64,000 nt of DNA from Desulfobacula sp. (GTDB taxonomy: Bacteria; Desulfobacterota; Desulfobacteria; Desulfobacterales; Desulfobacteraceae): the NCBI RefSeq assembly GCF_030145145.1, contig NZ_JAQYWD010000022.1:41611-105610 (forward strand). The letters run 5' to 3'. The translations under genes were made by a program, and so were the position numbers. Below the pieces are notes generated by a model. The model was given only the letters and a program-made list of their open reading frames with translations. It did no database searches and was not told the DNA's origin. Shown piece after piece: positions 52,362 to 61,814 of this stretch (positions are counted from its first letter, which is position 1; each line of letters opens with the position of its first letter).

Positions 52362-53759
52362 TCAGTCAACAGGCTCAATTTTATCCAGGCGGTAGCGCAT
52401 GGACCGCAGGCTTAGATTCAAATAATCCGCAGCCTTGCTTTTATTACCGCCGGCCAGTTCCATGGCTTTTTTAAGATAGGCCCGCTCTATGGTGGAAATA
52501 ATCTCATCCAGATCAACCCCTTGTTCCACTTCATTCAGATCAAAGCGTCTCCCATCAATACCCTCAACCCATCTGCGTTTTTTGTGCATGGAGATGGTCA
52601 GACTTTCCGGAAGGATAATATTGGTGGAAGAAAGGGCCACACTCCGTTCGATTAAATTCTCAAGTTCCCTGACATTACCGGGAAAACTATATTTATTCAA
52701 AAAATCGATGGCATAGGAAGACAGCTTCACAAAAGCCTTTCCCATTTTTTGAGAATATTTTTCAGCAAAATGCTTGGCCAGCAGTTCCACATCCCCTTTT
52801 CTATCCTTTAACGGGGGGACCTTAATGGGAATCACATTCAATCTAAAGAAAAGATCTTCCCGGAAATTTCCTTCAATGACCTCCTGCTCGAGCTTTTTAT
52901 TGGTGGCGGAGATAATTCTCACATCCACATCGATTTCTTTTGTCCCCCCCACGGGTTTAAAAGAGGTTTCCTGGACCGCCCGCAAGAGCTTGACCTGCAG
53001 AATAGGGGTCAATTCGCCGATCTCATCCAGAAAAATGGTCCCATGATTGGCGGCTTCAAACAATCCTTTCTTGTCACTGACGGCTCCGGTAAAAGACCCC
53101 TTGACATGTCCGAAGAATTCACTTTCTATTAGCGTATCCGGAATCCCCCCGCAATTGACCACCACAAACGGCTGATCCCCTCTGTTGGAATTCTCATGAA
53201 TGGCTCTTGCAATCAATTCCTTTCCTGTACCGCTTTCCCCGGTGATCAACACATTGGTTTTTGTGGGGCTGATTTGTTCAATCCGTTTATAAATGGCCTG
53301 CATTCCCGGACTTTTCCCGATAATCCGGTTGAAGTGTATACTACTCTGAAGCTCTGATGAGGTACTCTCTTTTTCATGATCCAGGGTCTTGAGTTCCAGC
53401 GCCCTTTGGATGGTATGTTTAAGCTCATTATTATCAAAGGGTTTGGGGACAAAATCATAAGCCCCTTCATTCATGGCCTCAACCGCAATCTCTGTGGTTG
53501 AGTAAGCCGATATCATGATAACAACGGTATTCGGATTTTTCTTTTTTGCACCCCGTAAAACGTCCAGGCCCGTGATGTCACCCAGCCGAATATCAGACAA
53601 GACAAGGTCATAATCATTTTTTTCAATCTTTTTCAGGGCCTGTTTGCCATTTTTAGCATCTGATACCTTATAGCCTTGTTTGGATAATAACACATCAAGA
53701 AACTCGCACATGCTTGTTTCATCGTCAACAACAAGAATACTGGGTGTTTTGTTCATCAT
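52362..53759 (-). CDS. pilR: Sigma-54-dependent response regulator, PilR-type
   Basis: 465 residues. Receiver domain with phospho-acceptor Asp56 in LVLSDIRLGD, central AAA+ domain with GESGTGKE, GSFTGA (a variant of the GAFTGA loop that contacts sigma-54), IFLDEIGEL and the arginine-rich EDLFFRLNVIP, then a Fis-type helix-turn-helix at the end (GGNKSKAADYLNLSLRSMR). The overall form fits PilR, activator of pilA; another NtrC-family role is possible. No PilS-like kinase gene adjoins. It lies 24 bases after pyrC. Confidence 0.8.
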   Translation of the reverse strand: MMNKTPSILVVDDETSMCEFLDVLLSKQGYKVSDAKNGKQALKKIEKNDYDLVLSDIRLGDITGLDVLRGAKKKNPNTVVIMISAYSTTEIAVEAMNEGAYDFVPKPFDNNELKHTIQRALELKTLDHEKESTSSELQSSIHFNRIIGKSPGMQAIYKRIEQISPTKTNVLITGESGTGKELIARAIHENSNRGDQPFVVVNCGGIPDTLIESEFFGHVKGSFTGAVSDKKGLFEAANHGTIFLDEIGELTPILQVKLLRAVQETSFKPVGGTKEIDVDVRIISATNKKLEQEVIEGNFREDLFFRLNVIPIKVPPLKDRKGDVELLAKHFAEKYSQKMGKAFVKLSSYAIDFLNKYSFPGNVRELENLIERSVALSSTNIILPESLTISMHKKRRWVEGIDGRRFDLNEVEQGVDLDEIISTIERAYLKKAMELAGGNKSKAADYLNLSLRSMRYRLDKIEPVD

Positions 53760-53783
53760 ACCACGCTTTTTAATCGTTAAGGT

Positions 53784-55061
53784 TTAATCCCGTTGATAGA
53801 CAACCCTGCCATCGACCATGGTTAAAAAAGTACTGCCCTTGATCTTCATCCCGGAAAAGGGGGTGTTGCGGCTTTTGGATCGAAATGTTTCAGGGTCAAT
53901 TTCATAGGTATCTTCAGGATCGATAAGGGTCAAATCTGCTGTATTCCCCGGTTTGATATCGTTGTTCATACCGATTATTTTTGCGGGGTGTTTTGCCATT
54001 TTATTGACCAGTTCTGTCAAAGTCAAAACGCCGTCCTGAACCAGTTTTAATGACAGGGGCAAAGAGGTTTCCAATCCCACAATACCAAAAGCGGCCCTGT
54101 CAAATTCAACATCTTTTTCCACCACGCTGTGAGGGGCGTGGTCCGATGCAATTAAATCAATTGTACCGTCTGCAAGCCCGTGAATAATGGCCTGTCTGTC
54201 TTCCTCGGAACGTAACGGCGGATTCATTTTAAAATTGGTATTGTAGTCTTTTACATCCGCATCGGTTAACGTAAAATAATGCGGCGCTGTTTCGCAGGTG
54301 ATGTTCACCCCTCTTTTCTTTGCCTGCCGGATGGCTTCCACAGACTCTCTGGTACTGATATGACAAAAATGAACTGATGCGCCGGTGAGTTCTGACAGTG
54401 CAATGTCTCTGACAACCATAATACTTTCAGCCGCGTTGGGGATGCCTTTTATGCCCCAGGATGTCGCAAAAGGACCTTCGTTCATGGACCCGCCATCGGC
54501 CATGCTGACGTCTTCAGCATGGACAAAAATCGGCATCTCCAGACCTTTGCAATACTCCAGGGCCCGCCGCATCAGGTTTGAATTTTCAACCGGCTTGCCA
54601 TCATCGGTGACGGCAACAATCCCGGCCTGTTTCATGTCATATATTTCCGCAAGGGCTTGCCCCATGGATCCCTGGGTGATGGCCCCGGCCGGATATACTT
54701 TTGAAAGCCCCAGTTCCTTTGCACGCTGGAGAATAAACTGTGTTACCTGACGATTATCGTTCACAGGCAGTGTATTGGGCATGGCGCAGACCGCTGTAAA
54801 GCCCCCTCTGGCCGCTGCCAAAAGTCCTGTTTCAATGGTTTCTTTATATTCGTGCCCAGGCTCTCTCAAATGAACATGGATATCGATCAACCCGGGCACC
54901 ACGATCATGCCCCGGGCATCTATGGTCTCCATATCTGCTGCCGTCCGGACATTTTCCGGATCCACAACAGCATCTATCAGGTGATCATTAATGATGATAT
55001 CTTTTTTACCATCTATATTTCCCGGATCAACAACCCGTGCTCCTTTAATGCGCATCAGCAT
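53784..55061 (-). CDS. pyrC: Dihydroorotase
   Basis: 425 residues, the long (type I) dihydroorotase. Zinc-site DIHVHLREPGHEYKE, HAEDVSMADGG, the HFCHISTRESVE histidines and the catalytic ASDHAPH are all present. It closes the ring in pyrimidine synthesis. ATG 55061 with a GGAGGGGG site overlaps the end of pyrB by 17 bases. Confidence 0.95.
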   Translation of the reverse strand: MLMRIKGARVVDPGNIDGKKDIIINDHLIDAVVDPENVRTAADMETIDARGMIVVPGLIDIHVHLREPGHEYKETIETGLLAAARGGFTAVCAMPNTLPVNDNRQVTQFILQRAKELGLSKVYPAGAITQGSMGQALAEIYDMKQAGIVAVTDDGKPVENSNLMRRALEYCKGLEMPIFVHAEDVSMADGGSMNEGPFATSWGIKGIPNAAESIMVVRDIALSELTGASVHFCHISTRESVEAIRQAKKRGVNITCETAPHYFTLTDADVKDYNTNFKMNPPLRSEEDRQAIIHGLADGTIDLIASDHAPHSVVEKDVEFDRAAFGIVGLETSLPLSLKLVQDGVLTLTELVNKMAKHPAKIIGMNNDIKPGNTADLTLIDPEDTYEIDPETFRSKSRNTPFSGMKIKGSTFLTMVDGRVVYQRD

Positions 55062-55983
55062 GTCTGCCCCCTCCTGCTAACAGGTAAAATAATGCCATCC
55101 GCAGGGCCACACCATTGGTGACCTGCTCCAGAATAATGGAATTATCAGCATCTGCCACCTCACTGGATATTTCAACCCCCCGGTTCATTGGCCCGGGATG
55201 CATGACGATGACCTCTTTATTTGCCAGCTTCAGCCGGGCCTTGTTCAGTCCGAACAAGGTGGCATATTCCCTTTCCGTAGGGAAAAGGATGCTGCCCTGT
55301 CTTTCTTTTTGAATCCTGAGCATCATGATGACATCGGCCCCATCAATACAGGTCTCCATGGTGGGGGATACAGTGCATCCAGACCGTTCTATACCCTTGG
55401 GAATCATGGTTCCCGGTGCACAGATGGAAACAGCAGCGCCCATTTTTAAAAATCCTGTAATATCGGAGCGTGCCACTCTTGAGTGGGCAATATCACCGAT
55501 AATGGACACCTTTAACCCCTCAATTTTCCCTTTTCTTTCCCTGACACTCATCATGTCCAGCAACGCCTGGGAGGGGTGTGCATGGATGCCATCCCCCGCA
55601 TTAATCACCGACGCATTGACGCGTTTTGCAATTAAGTGAGGCGCCCCCGAAGACGGGTGACGTAGCACAATAATATCCGGCTTCATGGCTTCAAGGTTTT
55701 TAGCGGTATCTATCAGCGTCTCACCTTTGACAATACTGGAGGAACTCTTAGAAAGGGAAAGACTGTCTGCAGAAAGCCGTTTGGCTGCCGTGTCAAAGGA
55801 AAGCTTGGTTCTTGTTGAAGGCTCCTGGAAAAAAAGGACAATGGTTTTGCCTCTTAAAGTGGGGACTTTTTTTACAGGTCGTTCTGAAATCTCCTTCATC
55901 CCCTGGGCTGTATCGAGAATCATTGAAATTTCATGGGGTTCTAAAGATTCGATATCAAGAATATCTTTTTTTGCAAACCGCAT
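55045..55983 (-). CDS. pyrB: Aspartate carbamoyltransferase catalytic subunit
   Basis: 312 residues. Carbamoyl-phosphate motif EPSTRTKLSFDTAA, the loop SSSIVKGETLIDTAKNL, HAHPSQALLDM and HPGPMNRGVEIS. It makes carbamoylaspartate in pyrimidine synthesis. No regulatory subunit gene (pyrI) adjoins; the pyrB-pyrC pairing suggests a complex of the two enzymes as in other bacteria lacking PyrI. Confidence 0.95.
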   Translation of the reverse strand: MRFAKKDILDIESLEPHEISMILDTAQGMKEISERPVKKVPTLRGKTIVLFFQEPSTRTKLSFDTAAKRLSADSLSLSKSSSSIVKGETLIDTAKNLEAMKPDIIVLRHPSSGAPHLIAKRVNASVINAGDGIHAHPSQALLDMMSVRERKGKIEGLKVSIIGDIAHSRVARSDITGFLKMGAAVSICAPGTMIPKGIERSGCTVSPTMETCIDGADVIMMLRIQKERQGSILFPTEREYATLFGLNKARLKLANKEVIVMHPGPMNRGVEISSEVADADNSIILEQVTNGVALRMALFYLLAGGGRHADAH

Positions 55984-55992
55984 ATGGCACCC

Positions 55993-56616
55993 TTATAGTA
56001 ATATATCACCGATTCTGTTCCACCTGACCCCGAATTTGTTCTTGTTCCATGACCAGTAAATGATAAAGGCTTTACCTTTGACGGCCTTTAGGTCAACAAA
56101 CCCCCAGAATCTGCTGTCATGGCTGTTGTCACGGTTATCTCCCATGACAAATAGATTGTTATCCGGCACGGTAATTTTTCTCAGATTATCCCGGGGACTG
56201 ACCATTCCAGGGTATACTTGGTTGGTTTTATAAACCGCATACGGCTCACCTTCAACCAACGTGTCATTTACATACAATTTTTTATTGATGATTTCCAAGG
56301 TATCCCCTCCAACGGCTATCACGCGCTTGATGAAATCCTTGGAAGGATCTTCAGGGTACTTGAATACAACGATATCCCCCTTTTGAGGATCTTTAACCGG
56401 AATCAATGTTTTCCCATCCGTAAACGGAATTTTTACCCCGTAGATAAATTTATTGACCAGAATCTGATCTCCGATTTGAAGCGTTTCCAGCATGGAACCG
56501 GAGGGGATCTTAAATGCTTGAACGATAAATGTTCTGATAAACATGGCAATAATAATCGCTATGACGATTGCCTCTATATTTTCCCGCAAAGAACTCTTGG
56601 GTTTTTTTTCTGCCAT
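55993..56616 (-). CDS. lepB: Signal peptidase I
   Basis: 207 residues. One N-terminal membrane helix (IEAIVIAIIIAMFIRTFIV), then the catalytic Ser41 in KIPSGSMLETL and Lys in DFIKRVIAVGGD, plus GDNRDNSHDSRFWG. It cleaves signal peptides of exported proteins, among them the secreted proteins of this window. It lies 10 bases before pyrB. Confidence 0.95.
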   Translation of the reverse strand: MAEKKPKSSLRENIEAIVIAIIIAMFIRTFIVQAFKIPSGSMLETLQIGDQILVNKFIYGVKIPFTDGKTLIPVKDPQKGDIVVFKYPEDPSKDFIKRVIAVGGDTLEIINKKLYVNDTLVEGEPYAVYKTNQVYPGMVSPRDNLRKITVPDNNLFVMGDNRDNSHDSRFWGFVDLKAVKGKAFIIYWSWNKNKFGVRWNRIGDILL

Positions 56617-56637
56617 TTTATATCCTTATCGCTTCAT

Positions 56638-57801
56638 CTAATAGAACATGTGCTGGGGTTGACCTAAAAAGAATTTTGCCTTCTGGATGGATTTTTTCAA
56701 GAGATCAGCTATTTTTCTTGCCTTTACCATGGAGGATAAAGGGACGGTGGAAATTTTTCTGCCCTTGACCATGATGGAACCACTTTTCAGTTCAGCATAG
56801 CTGACCTGACCGTAGGATTTTGAAATGCCTTCCGGATAATCATACCCATAATCAATGATCTGGGTGAAAATGTCTTCATCTGAAACCGATGTGAATTTAA
56901 GGATCTCTTCGTTTAAAATCGGAATGGGAATGCCCAAACCAACGGACAACGAGACACCATAACCTCGAATACTTTGCCCCACAAGCCAATCGGGTGACAT
57001 TTCTTTTAAATCCCCCATCACGGAAAGGGTTCCGGCCGGTGTAACAGGTACGCCGTTCAATCCTCTTTCAACTTGATGTTTATGCTGGGTACCGGTCCAT
57101 GTGACATAGCCCTGGGCGCCCCCCAGAAAAATCCGGGTGCCCACACCAATGGTTTTTAAATACGGGTCATTTAATAACGGGCTAAGCTCGCCGGATGTTG
57201 AATAATTGGCATTCCCCATGTCCGATTTTAATGTTCCCATATAGGTATATTTAATTTTGTTGGATTTGTTAATGGCACAATTATAATTTTGATAGGCGTT
57301 TCGAGGATTACACAACATGGCATTGGGCAAGTCTTTTAAGGTAACCAGTTTTTCAATTTTCCGATTGGGGTAACAATCCGTACCATAACTTTCAGCCCGG
57401 ATATGCACTTGCTTTCCGGCAACCAGGTCCTGGATCACGTGCCCTCCCCCATAATTGAATTCACCAGGATGACGTTTGTTTAACGGGTCATCTTCACAGG
57501 TCTGGGTGGCCCCCAGATAACAGTCCACTGCTGCCAGCCCTGAGTATGCCTCTACATTATTGAACCAGGTTTTTGTGGTTCGAACCAGGGGTCTGGACTG
57601 GCCGATATTGATGAACGCCCCGGAAGAACACATGGGGGCAAAGGTTCCGGTGGTGACCACATCCACTTTTTTTGCGGCTTCAACAATCCCCTCTTTTTTC
57701 GCAATCTCAATAATCTCTTCTGCCGTCACGACCACTGCCTCGCCGGCTGCAATTTTTTTATTTATCTGTTCAATCGTTTTGTTCACTTTATATTCACTCA
57801 T
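56638..57801 (-). CDS. Homocysteine biosynthesis protein (DUF39 type)
   Basis: About 387 residues. Members of the HcyBio/DUF39 family put sulfide onto aspartate semialdehyde to make homocysteine in methanogens and sulfate reducers. The conserved Cys in TFAPMCSSGAFIN, GQSRPLVRTTKTWFN, VDCYLGATQ and GARIFLGGAQGYV-like segment (VGTRIFLGGAQGYVTW) are visible. The partner NIL/ferredoxin protein common with this family is not adjacent. ATG 57801 with AAGGG is preferred over a GTG two codons earlier. Confidence 0.88.
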   Translation of the reverse strand: MSEYKVNKTIEQINKKIAAGEAVVVTAEEIIEIAKKEGIVEAAKKVDVVTTGTFAPMCSSGAFINIGQSRPLVRTTKTWFNNVEAYSGLAAVDCYLGATQTCEDDPLNKRHPGEFNYGGGHVIQDLVAGKQVHIRAESYGTDCYPNRKIEKLVTLKDLPNAMLCNPRNAYQNYNCAINKSNKIKYTYMGTLKSDMGNANYSTSGELSPLLNDPYLKTIGVGTRIFLGGAQGYVTWTGTQHKHQVERGLNGVPVTPAGTLSVMGDLKEMSPDWLVGQSIRGYGVSLSVGLGIPIPILNEEILKFTSVSDEDIFTQIIDYGYDYPEGISKSYGQVSYAELKSGSIMVKGRKISTVPLSSMVKARKIADLLKKSIQKAKFFLGQPQHMFY

Positions 57802-57846
57802 AATCACCCTTATTCTGTTGTGGGGACAGATTTAACAACTGCCCCC

Positions 57847-59220
57847 TTATTGTCCCCTTACAAAATCAATTTTTGATGTAATGTTATTTTTAATCCATGT
57901 ACCATCCCACCATTCCACAGGATTGACAAAAACATTATGAACAATCATTGAAAAATGCAGATGATCGCCGCCGGCAAGCCCTGTTAATCCGGTGGCACCA
58001 ATATTATCGCCTTTTTCAACCAGATCGCCTTCATTTACGGAAATCTGATTTAAATGGGCATAGAGACTGCAAAGCCCGAATCCGTGATCAATTATCACGG
58101 TATTGCCAAATATGCCGACAAATTGTGTTAAAATTACCCTGCCGGAATTGGCAGCCTTTACGGATGCATTGGCCGTTGACGCCAGATCAACCCCCATATG
58201 AACCGCCCGGTCGATCTCTTGGCCGTTATGTTTATATATTCTTCGATCAGCAAATCCTGCCCTTCTTGCCGAACCCTTTAATCTTAAAAATATGCCGTCC
58301 CAATATTTTTTATTTTCTGTTTTTTGGGGTACCTTCAAGATGGTTTCAACGTTCTTCGTCCTGAGTTCACCGTTGATGTATAAAAATTTATTCAGTAATG
58401 GCGTTTTCCCCGTCTGGAAAGATTCACTCCTGTCTCCAATATCAAAATCCGGCATCTTTCGTTTGAGAAAACGATCAGAAATATTTAAGACATCTGTTTT
58501 AAAATTTTTATCCCGAATATAATGATGGAATCCTCTTTGGGTTATGTTTCCAGCCATATCTTCAGCAATGACAGCGATCTGGCTGCCCGGGCCCTGGCGG
58601 TGGCTTAACGCGAAAAAAGCCGTATGGATCTGTTGATCCTCAAACAACCCCGGATGACCTGGAAAAAAATTATCCCCTACTTTGACACCACTTTTTACAT
58701 TTTCCTCAAACAACCGATACATGACAATACCGGCACCGCCTCTTTCTACATTATGCCGTTTGGTTAAGACGATGACCTTGGGTGGAATTGAATCAATGAT
58801 CACCTTTTTTTCCGTATATGAAATATTGCCCTTGTTCCACCCGCGCCATGAAAAATCAGACACCATTATTCGGAAGACGGCCTCACCATCTGTCATTCCA
58901 TATTTCCAAAACTGAACCGGTATGATAAAATTGTCCTGTGTTATTTTTGAATCTGAAAGTACCCCTAAAAAGCGGGAAGATGCATATTTTTTTTCAAGCA
59001 AAACCTTTTCTCGGCCCTGCTGCATGATGGATACCATGATTTTGCGAAGGCCGGTTTCCCGATCTGTCACATGAACAGACATCTCATAGGATTTTTTCAA
59101 ATATAACGATGGTATTTGAATATCAACCACCGGTTCTTGATTTTCAAATTTATTAAACAGCACCCAGGCAATGGGAAGGAAAACAATGAGAAACAGAACT
59201 AAAACCACACCTCTTTTCAT
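57847..59220 (-). CDS. Membrane-anchored M23 (LytM-type) peptidase
   Basis: About 457 residues. One N-terminal membrane helix (VVLVLFLIVFLPIAWVLF), a long beta-rich periplasmic region, and the C-terminal LytM domain (about 325-445) with zinc ligands in HMGVDLA, the GFGLCSLYAHLNQ catalytic His and HLHFS. All metal-binding residues are present, so it should cut peptidoglycan peptide bridges, unlike degenerate EnvC/NlpD activators. The start is ATG 59220; a TTG precedes it. It follows a ~150-base divergent gap to kdsA. Confidence 0.87.
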   Translation of the reverse strand: MKRGVVLVLFLIVFLPIAWVLFNKFENQEPVVDIQIPSLYLKKSYEMSVHVTDRETGLRKIMVSIMQQGREKVLLEKKYASSRFLGVLSDSKITQDNFIIPVQFWKYGMTDGEAVFRIMVSDFSWRGWNKGNISYTEKKVIIDSIPPKVIVLTKRHNVERGGAGIVMYRLFEENVKSGVKVGDNFFPGHPGLFEDQQIHTAFFALSHRQGPGSQIAVIAEDMAGNITQRGFHHYIRDKNFKTDVLNISDRFLKRKMPDFDIGDRSESFQTGKTPLLNKFLYINGELRTKNVETILKVPQKTENKKYWDGIFLRLKGSARRAGFADRRIYKHNGQEIDRAVHMGVDLASTANASVKAANSGRVILTQFVGIFGNTVIIDHGFGLCSLYAHLNQISVNEGDLVEKGDNIGATGLTGLAGGDHLHFSMIVHNVFVNPVEWWDGTWIKNNITSKIDFVRGQ

Positions 59221-59376
59221 CAATAATACCTATCTTTTCAGGAAGTTAGTATAAGATTATACAAATTGACAGTAAAATAGCAGCTATGGTCGAACTTATC
59301 AAGCAATTTTCCATTCTTGACTTTAGGGAGCTCAAAATAGTATTTAGCCTCAAACCCAATTATTTAGGACAGACGT

Positions 59377-60189
59377 ATGAACAACTTTTTTTTTAATTTG
59401 ATTGATGGACCTGATCCCAAATTTTTTTTGATAGCAGGCCCTTGTGTTATTGAAAATTATGACACCACTTTTCTGGTGGCCAGCCATTTGAAAAAAATCA
59501 CCCGCCGGCTGGATATTCCCTTTATCTTCAAAGCCTCCTTTGACAAAGCCAACCGGACATCCATTCACTCTTTCCGGGGACCGGGGTTTGATGAGGGCTT
59601 AAGGATTCTTAACACGATTAAAAAGGAACTGGGGGTCCGGGTTATTTCAGACATTCATTTACCAGACCAGGCTGAAAAAGCGGCAAACGTTCTGGATGTC
59701 ATCCAAATACCGGCCTTTTTGTGCCGGCAGACGGACTTAATCCTGGCAGCCTGTCATACCGACAAACCCGTCAACATCAAAAAAGGACAATTTTTATCCC
59801 CCCTGGAATGCCGCAATATCTTGAACAAGGCCAAAGAATCCGGCAATCCAAACATCTGTATTACGGAAAGAGGGTCCTGCTTTGGCTATAATAACCTTGT
59901 GGTGGATTTTCGGGCCATCCCCATTATTAAGGCATTGGGTGCCCCCATTGTCTTTGATGCGACCCACAGTGTTCAGCTCCCGGGCGGGGCCATGGATTCT
60001 TCTGCCGGAGAACGACAGTTTGTGCCAACCTTATCTAAGGCCGCCATTGCTGCAGGGGCTGATGGATTGTTCGTTGAAACCCATCCGGACCCCGAAAAAG
60101 CCCTGTGTGACGGGCCGAACTCATTGCCATTGAACGCTATGGAAGTACTTTTATCCACCCTTGTCTCTGTTAAAAAAGCGGTGGGATAA
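59377..60189 (+). CDS. kdsA: 3-deoxy-8-phosphooctulonate (KDO-8-P) synthase
   Basis: 270 residues. Condenses phosphoenolpyruvate and arabinose 5-phosphate for KDO. FLIAGPCVIEN, FKASFDKANRTS, IQIPAFLCRQTD and FDATHSVQLPGG. Cys in GPCVIEN (Asn in the E. coli enzyme) puts it in the metal-dependent group. It opens the kdsA-kdsC-lptC-lptA-lptB-rpoN operon, 5 bases before kdsC. A promoter should lie at 59224-59376. Confidence 0.96.
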   Translation: MNNFFFNLIDGPDPKFFLIAGPCVIENYDTTFLVASHLKKITRRLDIPFIFKASFDKANRTSIHSFRGPGFDEGLRILNTIKKELGVRVISDIHLPDQAEKAANVLDVIQIPAFLCRQTDLILAACHTDKPVNIKKGQFLSPLECRNILNKAKESGNPNICITERGSCFGYNNLVVDFRAIPIIKALGAPIVFDATHSVQLPGGAMDSSAGERQFVPTLSKAAIAAGADGLFVETHPDPEKALCDGPNSLPLNAMEVLLSTLVSVKKAVG

Positions 60190-60194
60190 GTCCT

Positions 60195-60710
60195 ATGGAA
60201 CCTCAGATTGAAACCATAGACCTCTTGCTGCTGGATGTGGATGGCGTATTAACAGATGGGCGCATCACCTATTCAGACTCAGGAGAACAGATAAAAAGTT
60301 TTCATTCACGGGATGGCTTAGGATTAAGGTTGTTAATGGATGAAGGCATTGGGGTCGGCATCATTTCCGGTCGAACATCAAAGGCCTTGGAATACCGGTG
60401 TAAAAACCTTGGAATAACCTTATTGTTTTCCGGTATACGTGACAAATCCAAAGCCCTTGACACCATTACCACCCAAACAGGAACACCCGCTGAACGAATC
60501 GCTTTTGTCGGAGACGATCTGATTGATCTTCCGGTCATGAAACGGGTCGGTATCTCTTTTTGTGTGGCAGACGCCTGTCAAGACGTTCAAGATCATGCTG
60601 ACATTATCACATGCCGGAAAGGGGGTCAGGGAGCGGTCAGGGAAATCTGTGAGCGTATTTTGAAAGCAAAAGGCCTATGGGACAAGATCCTTCATCGCTA
60701 CCTGTCATGA
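60195..60710 (+). CDS. kdsC: KDO-8-phosphate phosphatase
   Basis: 171 residues, HAD superfamily without a cap domain, active as a tetramer in the family. LLLLDVDGVLTDGRI gives both catalytic aspartates, IISGRTSKA motif II, KSKAL the lysine, and VGDDLIDLPVM motif IV. It frees KDO from its phosphate for LPS. Confidence 0.95.
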   Translation: MEPQIETIDLLLLDVDGVLTDGRITYSDSGEQIKSFHSRDGLGLRLLMDEGIGVGIISGRTSKALEYRCKNLGITLLFSGIRDKSKALDTITTQTGTPAERIAFVGDDLIDLPVMKRVGISFCVADACQDVQDHADIITCRKGGQGAVREICERILKAKGLWDKILHRYLS

Positions 60711-61285
60711 CATCTTCTTTAAGCCAAAAACTGAGGTATCCCTTGATCGGGTTGCTGGTATTGATGATTGTCATCATCAGCGGTTTTTTTTATTTTGACA
60801 CCTTCTTCTCAATACCTGTTCAAATGAATGATGTTAAAATAGATAGCAACGCCGCCTTGAAATTGAATGTGTTAAACCAGATCTCGAAAAAAAACGGGAT
60901 AACAGAGTGGGCGTTGAAAGCCACTTCTGCCACGCTCTTAAAAAATGAAGACAAGGCGGTCCTCATTGATGTTTCCATCATTTTTTTTACACGAGACAAT
61001 CAAAAGATTCAGCTGACGTCCAGGGAAGGCATTCTCCATACCAAAACCCATGATATGATCTTTTCGGATACGGTCGTGGTAACCTATGAAACTTCTGTCC
61101 TGAGAACTGATAAGTTGCATTATAATAAAAAAGAACATATAATATATTCTGATACGCATGTAACACTTGAGAAAGGAAACTCTGTCATTGAAGCGGATTC
61201 AATGACCACCAGACTCAATGACAATTATACCATTTTAAAGGGGCATGTCAGGGGAAATTTCAGTGAAAAATTTGATGTTCAATAA
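60707..61285 (+). CDS. lptC: LPS export protein LptC
   Basis: About 192 residues. A single N-terminal anchor (YPLIGLLVLMIVIISGFFYF) and a periplasmic beta-jellyroll of the OstA type: EWALKATSATLLKNEDKAVL, the GILHTKTHDMIF segment and SVIEADSMTTRLND. It passes LPS from the LptB2FG exporter to LptA. The ATG at 60707 overlaps the kdsC stop (ATGA); a start ten codons upstream is possible. lptF and lptG are not in the window. Confidence 0.85.
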   Translation: MTSSLSQKLRYPLIGLLVLMIVIISGFFYFDTFFSIPVQMNDVKIDSNAALKLNVLNQISKKNGITEWALKATSATLLKNEDKAVLIDVSIIFFTRDNQKIQLTSREGILHTKTHDMIFSDTVVVTYETSVLRTDKLHYNKKEHIIYSDTHVTLEKGNSVIEADSMTTRLNDNYTILKGHVRGNFSEKFDVQ

Positions 61286-61814
61286 AAACTGGGTTGTTTT
61301 TCTTATTGCTTTTCTGCTGGTTGGGGCTGAACCGTTTTGTCGAATATCAGTGGTTTGTTCCCAGCCCCCCCCCCCTTCCAAAAACGATCAGGTTCATGTT
61401 GTCTCCGATAAAATGGTGGCACAAAAAGACACCGCCATGGTTGAGTTCATTGGGCATGTCAAGGCCACAAGCGGTGATTCTATTGTTTATGCTGATTCCA
61501 TTAAAATTTATTTTATGGATGGGGGTAAAAACACCGGGACGCAAAACAATGTAAAAAAAATTGTTTCAACCGGAAATGTTAAATACACTGCTGGTAAGCG
61601 AAACGCAATTGCCGACAAAGCCGTTTATACAACCCGGGACAGGGTATTGGTTCTCACCGGCAATGCGCCAAAATTGATAACAGGATCCAGTTTTGTAATC
61701 GGGAAAAAGATTACCCTTTTTAGAGAAAACGACAAGGTCGTAGTGGAAAGTGACGGTACCAAAAGAGTTGAAGCCTTTTTTAATCCTGAAGATAATATCA
61801 CTGACAAACAATAA
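61263..61814 (+). CDS. lptA: Periplasmic LPS bridge protein LptA
   Basis: About 183 residues from GTG 61263, which has AGGGGA upstream. A signal peptide (NWVVFLIAFLLVGAE) leads to an OstA domain: VHVVSDKMVAQKD, VEFIGHVKATSGDSIVYADS, IVSTGNVKYTAGKRNAIADK and DKVVVESDG. It bridges the periplasm in LPS transport. A C11 run at about 61365-61375 codes for PPPP after the signal peptide. It overlaps lptC by 23 bases. Confidence 0.87.
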   Translation: MKNLMFNKNWVVFLIAFLLVGAEPFCRISVVCSQPPPPSKNDQVHVVSDKMVAQKDTAMVEFIGHVKATSGDSIVYADSIKIYFMDGGKNTGTQNNVKKIVSTGNVKYTAGKRNAIADKAVYTTRDRVLVLTGNAPKLITGSSFVIGKKITLFRENDKVVVESDGTKRVEAFFNPEDNITDKQ

